Source of the DNA: Chenggangzhangella methanolivorans
GTDB lineage: Bacteria > Pseudomonadota > Alphaproteobacteria > Rhizobiales > Methylopilaceae
Direction of reading: 5' to 3'
Assembly (NCBI RefSeq): GCF_019797865.1
Contig: NZ_CP081869.1
Coordinates: 2,939,501-3,003,500 of the forward strand
DNA length: 64,000 nt
Part shown: positions 31,702 through 42,535 of the stretch, piece after piece
Numbering within the stretch: the stretch's first letter is position 1
How the letters are laid out: every line of letters begins with the position of its first letter
Position numbers and translations under genes: made by a program
The notes under the pieces: model-generated
Database searches by the model: none
Told to the model about the DNA's origin: nothing
What the model saw: the letters and a program-made list of their open reading frames with translations, nothing else

Positions 31702-31730
31702 AAAAAAATGGGCGGCCCGAGGCCGCCCAG
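31702..31730 (-). terminator. intrinsic terminator of the aldehyde dehydrogenase gene
   Basis: On the minus strand GGGCGGCC-TCG-GGCCGCCC forms an eight-pair GC stem (31710-31728) directly followed by ATTTTTTT. It lies about 30 bp after the aldehyde dehydrogenase stop at 31761. On the plus strand the hairpin would close the secreted-protein gene but without a T-run. Confidence 0.8.
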
Positions 31731-31760
31731 TCGGGGATGTGTCCAGTGAGGCTAAGAGGC

Positions 31761-33277
<1,517 letters not shown>

Positions 33278-33342
33278 GCGAAGTCCTCCCAATGACGTCC
33301 CGGTGATTTCAGGCCCGGGCTCATTCTCCTGGCCGCGCTGTC

Positions 33343-33358
33343 GCAGCCTTCGTGCCAA
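33343..33358 (-). promoter_or_regulatory. sigma-54 (RpoN) -24/-12 promoter for the aldehyde dehydrogenase gene
   Basis: Reading the minus strand: TTGGCACGAAGGCTGC. The -24 part TGGCACG is exact; the -12 part is CTGC against consensus TTGC; the spacing between GG and GC matches the strict requirement of this class. It lies about 66 bp upstream of the aldehyde dehydrogenase ATG at 33277 and on the correct strand. The adjacent divergent gene encodes a sigma-54 activator with GAFTGA. Confidence 0.75.
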
Positions 33359-33509
33359 AGGCTCGAAGATGACTGCGCGGGCTATGCTGCAGCGCGGCAA
33401 GTCGTTGCCTGCGCTGGAATGGGGCAGCAGCCTAATCAAGGCTCCAAACTGCGCCAGTGGACTCTTGGGCGATCCTGGTGAAAGGATGTCGCCGAGACAC
33501 GAAGCGCGC

Positions 33510-33534
33510 TGCGACACCTGTCGCAAGTTGCGAC
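33510..33534. promoter_or_regulatory. inverted-repeat enhancer candidate (upstream activating sequence)
   Basis: Three tandem half-sites: TGCGACA-CC-TGTCGCA is a perfect palindrome at 33510-33525, and GTCGCAA-G-TTGCGAC overlaps it at 33520-33534. They sit about 160 bp upstream of the -24/-12 element and just before the activator's own start at 33556. That is the distance and place expected of the binding site of a Fis-type sigma-54 activator, which would also block or control its own transcription. Binding is inference. Confidence 0.55.
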
Positions 33535-33555
33535 GCCTCCGGGATTGGGACGCAG

Positions 33556-35423
33556 ATGGAGCCGGCCGAACGCGCCGAACTCGCCGAAGCCCGCCGCGAT
33601 TTCTTCGACCGCGGCGCGCAACCGCACGGGCTGTCGCCCGCGATCTTCCGCTCGTGGCTGCGCTGCGCCGAGCGCGGCTTCGACTCCCACAAGGAGCCGC
33701 GCGCGGAGCCGGTCGGCCGCGGCGCGCTGCGCGAGCTTCACGAGCGCAACGACGAGCTGATCCGCCTGTCGCGTCCGGAGCTCGAGGCGCTCGCGGCGGA
33801 AGCGCGCGACACCGCGAGCCTCGCGATCCTGACCGACGCCTCCGGCCTCGTGCTCGACGCTTTCGGCGACCGCGACTTCGCCGGCAAGGCCGCGGGCGTC
33901 TCGCTGCAGCAGGGCGTGCCCTGGGCGGAAGCCGCCGCCGGCACCAACGCGATCGGCGCGGCGCTCGTCGAGCGGCGGCCGATCGAGGTGCGCGGTTCGG
34001 AGCACTTCTTCGACAGCCACCGCATCCTCACCTGCGCGGCCGCGCCGATCTTCGATCCGCGCGGCTCGATGATCGGGGCGCTCGACATTTCGGGACACGC
34101 CTCGATCCCGCAGCTTCATGCGCTGTCGCTGATCCGGCTCGGCGTCGACCAGATCGAGCACCGCATGTTCGCCGAGGGCTTCGAGGGCCGCGACGTGGTG
34201 CGGCTGCATTCGATCCGGCGCTGCTCGGCGCGGCGCAGGAGGGCGTGCTGGTGTTCGAGGGCGCGAGGCTCGTCGCCGCCAACCGACATGCGCTGAAGCT
34301 GCTGGAGCTCGACTGGAACGCGCTCGGCGCGCGCTCCTTCGACCTGTTCGACGGCGGAAGCTCTCGCCCTCCGAAACCGCGCGGCTGCACACGCGGTCGG
34401 GAAGCGTGCTGCATGCGCGCCTCGCCCGCAACGAGCCGCGACCTGTCCCGGTTCGCGCGCCGGCGCTCGCCGAAACCCCGACCGCGGTCCCGCGGTCCGC
34501 CCGGCCTCCGACGAGCCGGTGTTCGACGCCGTGACCAAGGAGTCGCTGAAGCGCGCCGTGCGGCTGCTCGACGGCGACGTGCCGATCCTGATCCAGGGCG
34601 AGACCGGCTCGGGCAAGGAGATGTTCGCCCGGGCGCTTCACGCGCAGAGCTCACGCGCCCAGAAGCCGTTCGTGGCGGTGAACTGCGCGGCGCTGCCCGA
34701 GGGACTGATCGAGGCCGAGCTGTTCGGCTACGAGCACGGCGCTTTTACAGGCGCACGGCGTCCGGTTCGAAAGGCGTGCTGCGCGAGGCCGACGGCGGGG
34801 TGCTGTTCCTCGACGAGATCGGCGACATGCCGATCGGCCTGCAGGCGCGGCTGCTGCGCGTGGTGCAGGACCGGGCGGTCACGCCGCTCGGCGGCGGCAA
34901 GCCCACCGCGATCGACATCCGCCTCGTCTGCGCCACCCACCGAGACCTGACCGCGCTCGCGGCCTGCGAGACGTTCCGCGCCGACCTCTATTTCCGCCTC
35001 GCCCAGTTCACCTTCGCGCTGCCGCCCTTTCGCGAGCTCGCCGACCGGCCGGGGGTCGTGCGGGCGATCTGGGAGCGGCTGCCGCGCGAGGGCCGCACGC
35101 TCGAGCCCGCGACGCTCGCAGCCCTCGTCGCGCATGACTGGCCGGGCAACCACCGCGAACTCGCCGGCGTGCTGAAGGCGCTGGTCGCGCTGTCGGACCC
35201 CGGCGAAGCCATCGGCCCAGAGCTCCTGCCGGCGAGCGTCGGCCTGCCGCCGCGCGCGGTCGCCGCGCCCTTGTCCGCGCCGGAAGGCGAGCTCGGCGCC
35301 ATGGCCCGAGGCGCGATGCTGGCCGCTATCGACGACTGCGGCGGCAACGTCGCGGCGGCGGCGCGGCGGCTCGGCGTCAGCCGCTCGACGCTCTACCGCC
35401 GCGCGCTCGGACGGCGGGGCTGA
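33556..35423 (+). CDS. AcoR-like sigma-54-dependent activator, four frameshifts
   Basis: About 623 residues after repair. N-terminus [20 protein letters not shown] with a GAF-type sensor, containing [13 protein letters not shown] and [12 protein letters not shown]. Then the AAA+ domain: Walker [16 protein letters not shown], the sigma-54 contact loop GAFTGA intact, Walker [14 protein letters not shown]. The C-terminus [19 protein letters not shown] is a Fis-type helix-turn-helix. Single-base losses near 34209, 34358, 34500 and 34757 break the frame; each is fixed by one added base. It is the probable activator of the divergent aldehyde dehydrogenase gene, sensing an alcohol- or aldehyde-like ligand through GAF (inference). 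Confidence 0.88.
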
Positions 35424-35523
35424 GCGCCTCTTCGCAGGGCGCTTGACGGCCGCTCCGCGGATCGGCGATGGAGCTTGGAACGGCGCGGATACAGCGGCGT
35501 TTCAGGGCGGGAGACAGAAGACG

Positions 35524-36405
35524 ATGAGCGAAGCGAACGCTGCGGCGTCCGGTCAGTTCTCGATCGGCAAGCGCGCGATCAACCGTCTCGGCTACGGCGC
35601 GATGCGCATCACCGGCGAGGGGATCTGGGGCCGGCCCAAGGATCCGAAGGCCGCGGCCGCGACGCTGAAGCGGCTGCCGGAGCTAGGCGTCAACTTCATC
35701 GACACCGCCGACTCCTACGGCCCCTTCGTCAGCGAGACGATGATCCGCGAGGCGCTCAAGCCCTATCCCAAGGACATGCTGGTCGCGACCAAGGGCGGCC
35801 TCGTGCGCCACGGCCCGAACGTCTGGCTGCCGCTCGGCCGTCCCGAATATCTGCGCCAGTGCGTGCTGATGAGCATGCGCCGGCTCGGCGTGAAGAAGAT
35901 CGGCCTCTGGCAGCTTCACCGCATCGACCCGCGGGTGCCGCGCAAGGAGCAGTTCGAGGCGATCCGCGACATGCAGAGCGAGGGGCTGATCCAGCATGTC
36001 GGGCTGAGCGAGGTCTCGGTCGCCGACATCTCGCTCGCGCAGAAGTACTTCAAGGTCGCGACGGTGCAGAACCGCTACAACCTCGTGGACCGCACCAGCG
36101 AGGACGTGCTCGACTTCTGCGCGGCGCGCGGCATCGGCTTCATCCCGTGGTTCCCGCTCGCGGCCGGCGCGCTCGCCAAGGACGGCTCGGTGCTGAGCGA
36201 GATCGCGAAGAAGATCGGCGCGACGCCGGGCCAGGTCGCGCTCGCCTGGGTGCTGAAGCGCAGCCCCGTGATGCTGCCGATCCCCGGCACGTCCAGCGTC
36301 GCCCATCTCAAGGAGAACGTCGCGGCCGCCGGCATCGAGCTCTCCGACGAGGACTTCGCGGCCCTCGACGCGCAGGGCAAGGCCGAGTTCAAGAAGGCGG
36401 CCTGA
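35524..36405 (+). CDS. aldo/keto reductase
   Basis: 293 residues. The catalytic tetrad is visible: Asp and Tyr in [11 protein letters not shown], Lys in LVATKGG, His in [14 protein letters not shown]-binding motifs at the C-terminus are [20 protein letters not shown]. The start ATG at 35524 follows GGGAGACAG. It reduces an aldehyde or ketone; substrate unknown, though proximity to the aldehyde dehydrogenase suggests carbonyl metabolism. It does not overlap its neighbours. Confidence 0.9.
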   Translation: MSEANAAASGQFSIGKRAINRLGYGAMRITGEGIWGRPKDPKAAAATLKRLPELGVNFIDTADSYGPFVSETMIREALKPYPKDMLVATKGGLVRHGPNVWLPLGRPEYLRQCVLMSMRRLGVKKIGLWQLHRIDPRVPRKEQFEAIRDMQSEGLIQHVGLSEVSVADISLAQKYFKVATVQNRYNLVDRTSEDVLDFCAARGIGFIPWFPLAAGALAKDGSVLSEIAKKIGATPGQVALAWVLKRSPVMLPIPGTSSVAHLKENVAAAGIELSDEDFAALDAQGKAEFKKAA

Positions 36406-36411
36406 CCCGGC

Positions 36412-36641
36412 ATGGCCGAGCCAGCGGCCATGGACATCGGGGCGCTGATCCGGCGCCCTTGTGCGTCCAGTGCCGCCGCTGCGGCCGCAAGTCCGTGTTC
36501 GGCTCGACGAGCGCGGAGGCGAGGCTGTCCGACGACGACGTCTCCACGCGGCTCGTCTGCAGCTCCTGCGGCGGGCGCGGCGTCAAGGCCATGCGGCTCT
36601 GCGACGACCGCGAGGCGAGACGCTGGCTGGCGGACCGCTGA
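36412..36641 (+). CDS. small zinc-ribbon protein, frameshifted
   Basis: About 76 residues. The first part (ATG at 36412, AMDIGALIRR) is in one frame; the rest, PLCVQCRRCGRKSVFGS and LVCSSCGGRGVKAMRLC, is in the next. Adding one C near 36454-36460 joins them. Cysteines C-x-x-C-x-x-C and C-x-x-C would make a zinc ribbon. The C-terminus is RREARRWLADR-like. The gene sits between the aldo/keto reductase and ku. Function unknown; a DNA-repair link is only by position. Confidence 0.55.
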
Positions 36642-36723
36642 GTCGAAGTCGCGGAAACGACTCGGAACTCAAGGGGCGGGCGCGATGTTTCTGTCGTGTC
36701 TCAACCAATGCGAGTCCGGCGTC

Positions 36724-37715
36724 ATGGCGAGAAAAAGCGGTCGCGAAGAGCGCCAACACATCTTCCGCCAAGCGGTCGTCGAAAGGCGGGACGAAATCGT
36801 CTTCCCGCTCGACGGGCGGATCGTCTTCGAAATCGTCCGCCGCCGGGCACGAGAGCTCCGGCTCGTCGCCGCCCGGTCTGGACCGGGCAACTGCGCCTCG
36901 CGCTCGTGTCGGTGCCCGTCAAGCTCTATCCGGCGACGAAGTCGGGCGCGCGGCTCTCGTTTCACCAGGTGCACGAGCCGACCGGCAAGCGCATCCGCTA
37001 CGAGAAGGTCGTGCCGGGCGTCGGACCGGTCGAGGCGCACGACATCGTCAAAGGCTACGAGATTTCGTCCGGCCGCTACGTGCTGCTGGAGGACGAGGAG
37101 CTCGACGCCCTCAAGATCGAGGCGAAGAAGACGCTCGACCTGATCCAGTTCGTCGATCACCACGAAATCGATCCGATCTGGTTCGACCGGCCCTATTACG
37201 CCGCGGCCGACGGCGACCTCGCGGAGGAGGCCTACGCAGTTCTGCGCGACGCTCTGCGCGCGACCAAGAAGGTCGGCCTTGGCCAGTTCGTGATGCGGGG
37301 CCGCGAATATGTCGGCGCGCTGAAGCCTTGCGGCGACGGGCTGCTGCTGGAGACGCTGCGCTTCGCCGACGAGGTGCGCGAAGCCGCGCCGCTGTTCGCC
37401 GACGTCGCCGACGAGGAGCCGGACGAGGAGCTTCTCGACCTCGCTAAGGAGCTGATCGGCCGCAAGGCCAAGCCGTTCAAGCCCGAGGCGTTCTCCGACA
37501 GCTACACCGACGCCGTGAAGGCGCTGATCGACGCCAAGCGGAAGAAGAAGCCGCCGGTCGACATCGAGGAGGACGAGCTCGACGACGGCCGCGGCGCGAA
37601 GGTCATCGACCTCGTCGAGGCCCTGAAGCGCAGCGTGCGCGGCGGCGACGAGCCGAAGGGCGGCCCAGCGAAGACGGCTTCAGGTTCCAAGACGTCGAAA
37701 CGCAAGGCGGGCTGA
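36724..37715 (+). CDS. ku: Ku homodimeric DNA end-binding protein, frameshifted at the N-terminus
   Basis: The core starts PVWTGQLRLALVSVPVKLYP, with SFHQVHEPTGKRIRYEKV and EISSGRYVLLEDEELDALKI, all typical of bacterial Ku. It binds DNA ends and recruits LigD in non-homologous end joining. The best start is ATG at 36724. Removing one A from 36731-36735 and one C from 36872-36874 gives a 50-residue Lys/Ser-rich N-terminal tail (MARKAVAKSANTSSAKRSSK...). The C-terminus is also basic (GSKTSKRKAG). Its stop shares an A with the ligD start (TGATG), so the pair is coupled. Confidence 0.88.
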
Positions 37716-40165
37716 TGGCGCGCGCCTCCGCGCTCGACTCGTACCGAGCCAAGCGCCGCTTCGACGCGACGCCGGAGCCGAGCGGCGACGCCGAGACCGA
37801 GGCGGGATGGCGCTACGCCATCCAGAAGCACGACGCCACGCGTCTCCATTACGATCTTCGGCTCGAGCTTGACGGGGTGCTGCTGAGCTGGGCCGTGACG
37901 CGCGGCCCGAGCCGCGACACGTCCGAAAAGCGCCTCGCGGTGCGCACCGAGGATCACCCGGTCGACTACGCGACGTTCGAGGGCGTCATTCCGGAAGGGT
38001 ACGGCGCCGGGACGGTGATGCTCTGGGACCATGGCTCGTGGGAGCCGGTGGGCGATCCGCGCCAGGGGCTGAAGGACGGCAAGCTCGCTTTCCATATCCA
38101 CGGCGAGCGGTTGGTCGGTCGTTGGGCGCTCGTGCGGATGAAGCCCAGAAAGGACGAGAGCCGCGAGAACTGGCTTCTGATCAAGGAGAAGGACGAGCAC
38201 GTCTCCCGCCGCGGCGACGTGTTGAAGACGCATGTGAAAAGCGTCGCGAGCGGCCGCACGATGAACCAGATCGCCAAGGGCGCGGCGCCCGCGGAGCGCT
38301 CCGCGCGGAAGTCAGGCGCGCCGGGTTTCGTCGAGCCGATGCTGGCGACGCTGGTCGAGACGACGCCGGACGGCGACGACTGGCTGTTCGAGGTGAAGTT
38401 CGACGGCTACCGCGCGCAAGTCGCCGCCGCGGGCGACGAGGTCGCGATCTACACCCGCAGCGGTCTCGACTGGACCTCCCGCTTTCCCGCGATCGCCGAG
38501 GCGGCCAGGAAGCTCAAGCTCGACGGCTGCCTGATCGACGGCGAGATCGTCGCGCTCGACGAGAACGGCGTCAGCGACTTCGGGGCGCTCCAAGGCGCGC
38601 TCGAAGACGGCCGCTCGCGGTCCCTGAGCCTCTTCGCCTTCGACCTGCTGTTCGACGGCGGCGAGGACATCCGCCGGTTGCCGCTGACCGAGCGCAAGGC
38701 GCGGCTGAAGCAGCGGCTGCGCTTCTCGAAGGGCCCTGTCCATTACGCCGACGACTTCGAGGACGGCGCAGGCGGCCTCGAGGCGCTGTCAAAAGCCGGC
38801 TACGAGGGCGTGGTGGCCAAGCGCCGGTCCGGGACGTACCGGTCGGGCCGGGGCAAGGGCTGGCTGAAGATCAAGGCCGGCCATCGCCAGGAGTTCGCGA
38901 TCCTCGGGGTGTCTCCGTCGGAAAAGGACCGGCCCTTCGCCTCGCTGCTGGTCGGGCTGACGGAGGGACGACGCCTCGTCTACGCCGGCCGGGTCGGCTC
39001 GGGGTTCTCCGACGCCGATTTCGAACGGTTGACGAAGGCTTTTTCGCCGCGTTGGCGCGAGGCTCCCCCGATCAAGCCGCCGCCTGGCGCGATCGGCCGT
39101 AACGCGCGCTGGCTCGAGCCCGATCTCGTCGCCGAAGTCGCCTTCGCGGGCTTCACCCGCGACGGACAGGTGCGCCACGGGCGTTTCCTCGGACTTCGGG
39201 AGGACAAGCCGGCGCGCGCGGCGAAAAGGGAGCGGGCCGCGGCCGCCAAGGCCGCTTCGGGGTCGTCGAAGCGCAGCGAGGCGGCGCCTGCCCCGCATGT
39301 GCGCCTCACCCATCCCGAACGGGAGCTCTATCCGGGCGTCACGAAGGCGGACGTCGCGGCCTATCTGGAGACGGTCGCGCCCAGGATGCTGCCCTTCGCG
39401 GAGGGCAGGGCGCTCAGCCTGGTGCGCTGTCCGGAAGGGATCGCGGGCGAGCGCTTCTTCCAGAAGCACTCGCATTCGGGGCTCCCGGAAGCCGTCGGCC
39501 GCCGAATGATCGAGGACGGCAAGGGCGAGCCCTTCGAGGCGCTCTTCGTCGCCGACGCCGAGGGGCTGGCGTCGACCGCTCAGGTCTCCGCGCTCGAAAT
39601 CCACATCAACGGCGCGCGGCTTGATCGTCCCGACAAGCCCGACCGTGTGGTGTTCGACCTCGATCCGGACGAGACGGTCGGCTTTGCGGAGGTGAAGGAG
39701 GCGGCGTTCGAGCTGCGGGAGGCGCTTCTCGCGCTGGAGCTGGAAAGCTTCGCGCTGCTCACCGGCGGCAAGGGCGTGCACGTCGTCGCGCCGCTCGCCC
39801 GCAAGCGCGGCTGGGACGAGGTCTCGGCCTTCGCCAAGGCGCTCGCCGAACGCTTCGCGGAGGCCGAGCCGAAGCGCTTCGTCGCGACGATGACCAAGGC
39901 CAAGCGCCGCGGGAAGATCTTCATCGACCACTTTCGCAACGGCCGAGCCGCGAGCGCGATCGCGCCCTACAGCCTGAGGGCGCGCGACGGCGCGCCGGTC
40001 GCCTGTCCGGTCACGTGGGAGGAGCTGCGGCGCCTCGACCGCGCCGACGCCTTCCAGATCACGGACGCGGAAAGGATCGCGGCCGCCGACCCGTGGAAGG
40101 GCTATGCGACCGCCGCCAAGCAGTCGATCTCGGCGCGGGCGCTGAAGGCGCTCGTGGGCGACTGA
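37715..40165 (+). CDS. ligD: ATP-dependent DNA ligase D (PE-ligase-polymerase)
   Basis: 816 residues, the usual three-domain size. Residues 30-170: 3'-phosphoesterase, with KHDATRLHYDLRLELDG and VIPEGYGAGTVMLWDHG. Residues 200-500: ATP ligase, with nucleotidyl Lys in WLFEVKFDGYRAQV, GEIVALDENG and EGVVAKRRSGTYRSGRG. Residues 520-816: primase/polymerase, with FDLDPDETVGF and LTGGKGVHVVAPLARKRG. It completes NHEJ by filling and sealing ends. A linker KRERAAAAKAASGSSKR joins the last two. Coupled to ku by a one-base overlap. Intact, unlike most neighbours. Confidence 0.96.
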   Translation: MARASALDSYRAKRRFDATPEPSGDAETEAGWRYAIQKHDATRLHYDLRLELDGVLLSWAVTRGPSRDTSEKRLAVRTEDHPVDYATFEGVIPEGYGAGTVMLWDHGSWEPVGDPRQGLKDGKLAFHIHGERLVGRWALVRMKPRKDESRENWLLIKEKDEHVSRRGDVLKTHVKSVASGRTMNQIAKGAAPAERSARKSGAPGFVEPMLATLVETTPDGDDWLFEVKFDGYRAQVAAAGDEVAIYTRSGLDWTSRFPAIAEAARKLKLDGCLIDGEIVALDENGVSDFGALQGALEDGRSRSLSLFAFDLLFDGGEDIRRLPLTERKARLKQRLRFSKGPVHYADDFEDGAGGLEALSKAGYEGVVAKRRSGTYRSGRGKGWLKIKAGHRQEFAILGVSPSEKDRPFASLLVGLTEGRRLVYAGRVGSGFSDADFERLTKAFSPRWREAPPIKPPPGAIGRNARWLEPDLVAEVAFAGFTRDGQVRHGRFLGLREDKPARAAKRERAAAAKAASGSSKRSEAAPAPHVRLTHPERELYPGVTKADVAAYLETVAPRMLPFAEGRALSLVRCPEGIAGERFFQKHSHSGLPEAVGRRMIEDGKGEPFEALFVADAEGLASTAQVSALEIHINGARLDRPDKPDRVVFDLDPDETVGFAEVKEAAFELREALLALELESFALLTGGKGVHVVAPLARKRGWDEVSAFAKALAERFAEAEPKRFVATMTKAKRRGKIFIDHFRNGRAASAIAPYSLRARDGAPVACPVTWEELRRLDRADAFQITDAERIAAADPWKGYATAAKQSISARALKALVGD

Positions 40166-40198
40166 GCGTCTCGTCCAACGATGGCGACTGCTGAACCA

Positions 40199-40318
40199 AC
40201 TGCGTGCTTCGAGACGCCGTCCTGACGGACGGCTCCTCAGCATGAGGAAGGGTGAGGCTGCAAAGACGATCCTCATGCTGAGGAGCCCGCTCTTCGCGGG
40301 CGTCTCGAAGCACGCAGT
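40199..40318. repeat. composite palindromic intergenic element, copy 2
   Basis: Same outer arms (ACTGCGTGCTTCGAGAC / GTCTCGAAGCACGCAGT) and inner arms (CTCCTCAGCATGAGGA / TCCTCATGCTGAGGAG) as copy 1 at 16469. The side hairpins differ in sequence but keep pairing: GCCGTCC-TGAC-GGACGGC and GCCCGC-TCTTC-GCGGGC. Pairing extends outward (GAACC ... GGTTC). It follows ligD and precedes the convergent cell-wall hydrolase gene. Confidence 0.85.
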
Positions 40319-40355
40319 TCGGTTCAGCCAGCTGAAGCCCTGTCGAGGTCCGACC

Positions 40356-41705
40356 TCACCGATAGCCGTAGCGGTCCTGCTCCAGCGTCGCCCCGCCATA
40401 GGAGCGTTGGGCGGAGCGGGCCGGAGCGCGGCGGACCGGCGGGGCCGACATCGCCTCCTCGCCGACGCGCGACAGCGGTTGGTAGCCGTCCATCTCGCCT
40501 TGCGAGCCGCCCTGCGGCGCGGGCGCTGCGTCATAACCCTCGCCCATGCGCACGGGCTGCGGGCCGGCGTGCCAGCCCATGGCCGCGGGATCGGCCGCGA
40601 CCGGCTGCTGGCGGGCCGAGACCTGACGGCGGGCGGGCGCCGGGCGCGGCTCGTAAGCCTCGGCCTGCGGCGCGGGCGCGCCATAGCCGTAGTCGTCGCG
40701 CGAGGCGACGCGGGTCTGGCGGCGCGGGGCCGGGTCGGGGCGCGTCTCGATGACGGGCAGCGGCGCGCTCTCGACGCCCGAGTCGCGGCGCTCGCGCCAG
40801 TCGACGTCGGAGGCGGGCTGGCGGCCGGCGTCCTCGGCGAGCTCCTGGTCGCGCCAGCGATCTTCCTCGCGCAGGCCGTTGTCTTCCTGGATCTGCGCGC
40901 GGGCGACCGGGCGCGCCGGGATCGGGCGCTCGAGGGCCGCGACCTGCGTTTCGCGGACGCGGGCCGAGCGCTGCCCCGGAAGCGGCTCATAGGTCGGCAC
41001 GCCGCCATAAGCTCCGCCCTCGGCGCGGGCCGGACGGGCGTCGGCGACCTGGACCTCGGCCCTGCGCGGCGCGGCCGCGACCGTGCGCACCTCGGGCTGC
41101 GGCTCGTCGTGGATGATGTCGACCTTGGCCACCATCACGCCGTCGACGCGTTCGTCGGGCGCGGGCGGCGGGCCCCAGCGGCCTTCGCCGCCGTACCAGG
41201 TCTTCGGCGGCTTGGTCTTGTCGTAGAAGGCGTTGCCGCCCGCGACCAGCACGTAACGCATGTTGTTGTAGGGGAACTTGTAACCGGCCGTGTGGAAGAA
41301 CTGCGCGTTCTGGACGCCCGGATGGCGCTTGCCCGCGAGCACGACGTCGGCCATGCGGCGGGCGCGCGGCGCGCCCTTGTCGAGCATCGGCCGGGTCAGC
41401 ACTCCAGGGGCGAACTGGCGCGGCGCGCCCACGACCTCGCACACCGTCGCGCCGTATTTGCCGGACTTGTGGCGGTTCATCACGACCGTGCCGACCGCCA
41501 GCATGCCGGCGTCGCTTGAGCGGTTCGATTCGAAATACATCGCGCGGGCGAGGCATTCGCGCTCGCTCAGCCGCACCTTGGTGACCGTCACCTTCTGGGC
41601 GCAGCCCGCAAGGCCGATCGAGGCGATCGCCATCACGGCGAGGGCGCGGAGCGAAGCCGCCGACGGTCGTCCTGACAAGGCGAAACTCCACTCGATACGC
41701 AACAT
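40356..41705 (-). CDS. cell wall hydrolase, SleB type, lipoprotein
   Basis: 449 residues. MLRIEWSFALSGRP starts it; a lipobox ASIGLAGCAQ suggests a lipoprotein. The SleB domain covers residues 45-190, with CLARAMYFESN (catalytic Glu), VGTVVMNRHKSGKYGATVCEV, FFHTAGYKFPYNN and VLVAGGNAFYDKT. The remaining 250 residues are Pro/Ala/Arg-rich and Tyr-containing (QAEAYEPRPAPARRQ), probably disordered and able to contact the wall. The enzyme is a lytic transglycosylase or amidase acting on peptidoglycan. Divergent from DUF2061 across a 200 bp gap with a palindrome. Confidence 0.85.
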   Translation of the reverse strand: MLRIEWSFALSGRPSAASLRALAVMAIASIGLAGCAQKVTVTKVRLSERECLARAMYFESNRSSDAGMLAVGTVVMNRHKSGKYGATVCEVVGAPRQFAPGVLTRPMLDKGAPRARRMADVVLAGKRHPGVQNAQFFHTAGYKFPYNNMRYVLVAGGNAFYDKTKPPKTWYGGEGRWGPPPAPDERVDGVMVAKVDIIHDEPQPEVRTVAAAPRRAEVQVADARPARAEGGAYGGVPTYEPLPGQRSARVRETQVAALERPIPARPVARAQIQEDNGLREEDRWRDQELAEDAGRQPASDVDWRERRDSGVESAPLPVIETRPDPAPRRQTRVASRDDYGYGAPAPQAEAYEPRPAPARRQVSARQQPVAADPAAMGWHAGPQPVRMGEGYDAAPAPQGGSQGEMDGYQPLSRVGEEAMSAPPVRRAPARSAQRSYGGATLEQDRYGYR

Positions 41706-41846
41706 GAGCGGCGGGGCGCTTGCGTCTTTTCCGCAACAGCAGAACCGGAAACAACGCGAGAGCCTCGGGCGGTCTCAAGAAAACGCGAAGAGTCTGAGCA
41801 AAGCTTTAATCCGCGGCGCAAACCAGCGGCCTCTGACGCGCCGGGT

Positions 41847-41865
41847 GGACATGGCGGCCATGTCC
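41847..41865. promoter_or_regulatory. perfect palindrome upstream of the DUF2061 gene
   Basis: GGACATGGC-G-GCCATGTCC, nine-base arms around one central G, located 44 bp before the DUF2061 start at 41909 and 142 bp before the SleB gene's start on the other strand. The size fits a dimeric repressor's operator. No regulator gene lies next to it, so the call rests on symmetry alone. Confidence 0.35.
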
Positions 41866-41908
41866 GGGCCATAGGCCGACGCGTCTCCGCGACCGGGAGT
41901 TTTCCGAC

Positions 41909-42196
41909 GTGACAGAACTCATCACCACGGCGAGCGCGTCACCGGCGCGTTCGCTCGCCAAGACGATCAGCTGGCGCGTGCTCGGCTCGCTCGACACGCT
42001 GCTGCTCGGCTACATCTTCACCGGGTCGCTCAAGGCCGCCGGCTCGATCGCCTCGGCCGAGGTCGTGACCAAGATCATCCTCTATTATTTCCACGAGCGC
42101 GGCTGGGCCCACATCGCCTGGGGAACCCGCGTGCCGAAGCCGCTCAGCGCTCACCCCGAGCCCGCGCCGGTCTCCTCGGACAGCCAGGCCAGATAA
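41909..42196 (+). CDS. DUF2061 small membrane protein
   Basis: 95 residues from a GTG at 41909, preceded by CGGGAG. The core RSLAKTISWRVLGSLDTLLL and AEVVTKIILYYFHERGWAHI, ending IAWG, matches DUF2061 fully: two short amphipathic or membrane segments with W-R-x-x-G-x-x-D. Members accompany sulphur assimilation or transporter genes in some genomes, but no role is set. The tail overlaps the 3' end of the convergent cutA gene by 46 bp. Confidence 0.85.
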   Translation: MTELITTASASPARSLAKTISWRVLGSLDTLLLGYIFTGSLKAAGSIASAEVVTKIILYYFHERGWAHIAWGTRVPKPLSAHPEPAPVSSDSQAR

Positions 42197-42477
42197 GCCT
42201 CCGATCCGTCCACGATCGGGTGGACCACGATCTCGGGCAGCTCGTAGGGGTGGAGCTCGAGGATCAGCGCCTCGAGGCCGTCGCGCCGGGCCGCCGTGGT
42301 CTTGATCTCGAGCACGGTCTCCTCCGCGGTCTCGATCGCGCCCTTCCACCGATAGAGGCTTGTCGCCGGATAGATCCGGGCGCAGGCGCCGAGCCGCCGC
42401 TCCACCGCGGCGCGCGCGATGCGTTCGGCCGCCGCGCGATCGTCCGTCGTGGTCGTCACCGTGCAGAACTCGGCCAT
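42151..42477 (-). CDS. cutA: divalent cation tolerance protein CutA
   Basis: 108 residues. EFCTVTTTTDDRAAAERIAR, LGACARIYPATSLYRWKGAI and the C-terminal LHPYELPEIVVHPIVDGSEA with YLAWLSEE are the CutA1 blocks. The protein is a very stable trimer with a ferredoxin-like fold; it was linked to copper tolerance, though the mechanism is unclear. Start ATG at 42477. The end overlaps the convergent DUF2061 gene by 46 bp. Confidence 0.92.
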   Translation of the reverse strand: MAEFCTVTTTTDDRAAAERIARAAVERRLGACARIYPATSLYRWKGAIETAEETVLEIKTTAARRDGLEALILELHPYELPEIVVHPIVDGSEAYLAWLSEETGAGSG

Positions 42478-42535
42478 CGGATCCTCTTTAGGAACGCGGA
42501 GCCTGCGGCAAGCGTCCGCCGCAGGCTCCGCAGGC

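Noticed and set aside
33556..35423. Programmed frameshifting in the sigma-54 activator
   Set aside because: Four separate sites each needing the same correction (one added base), none with a slippery heptamer or downstream structure.
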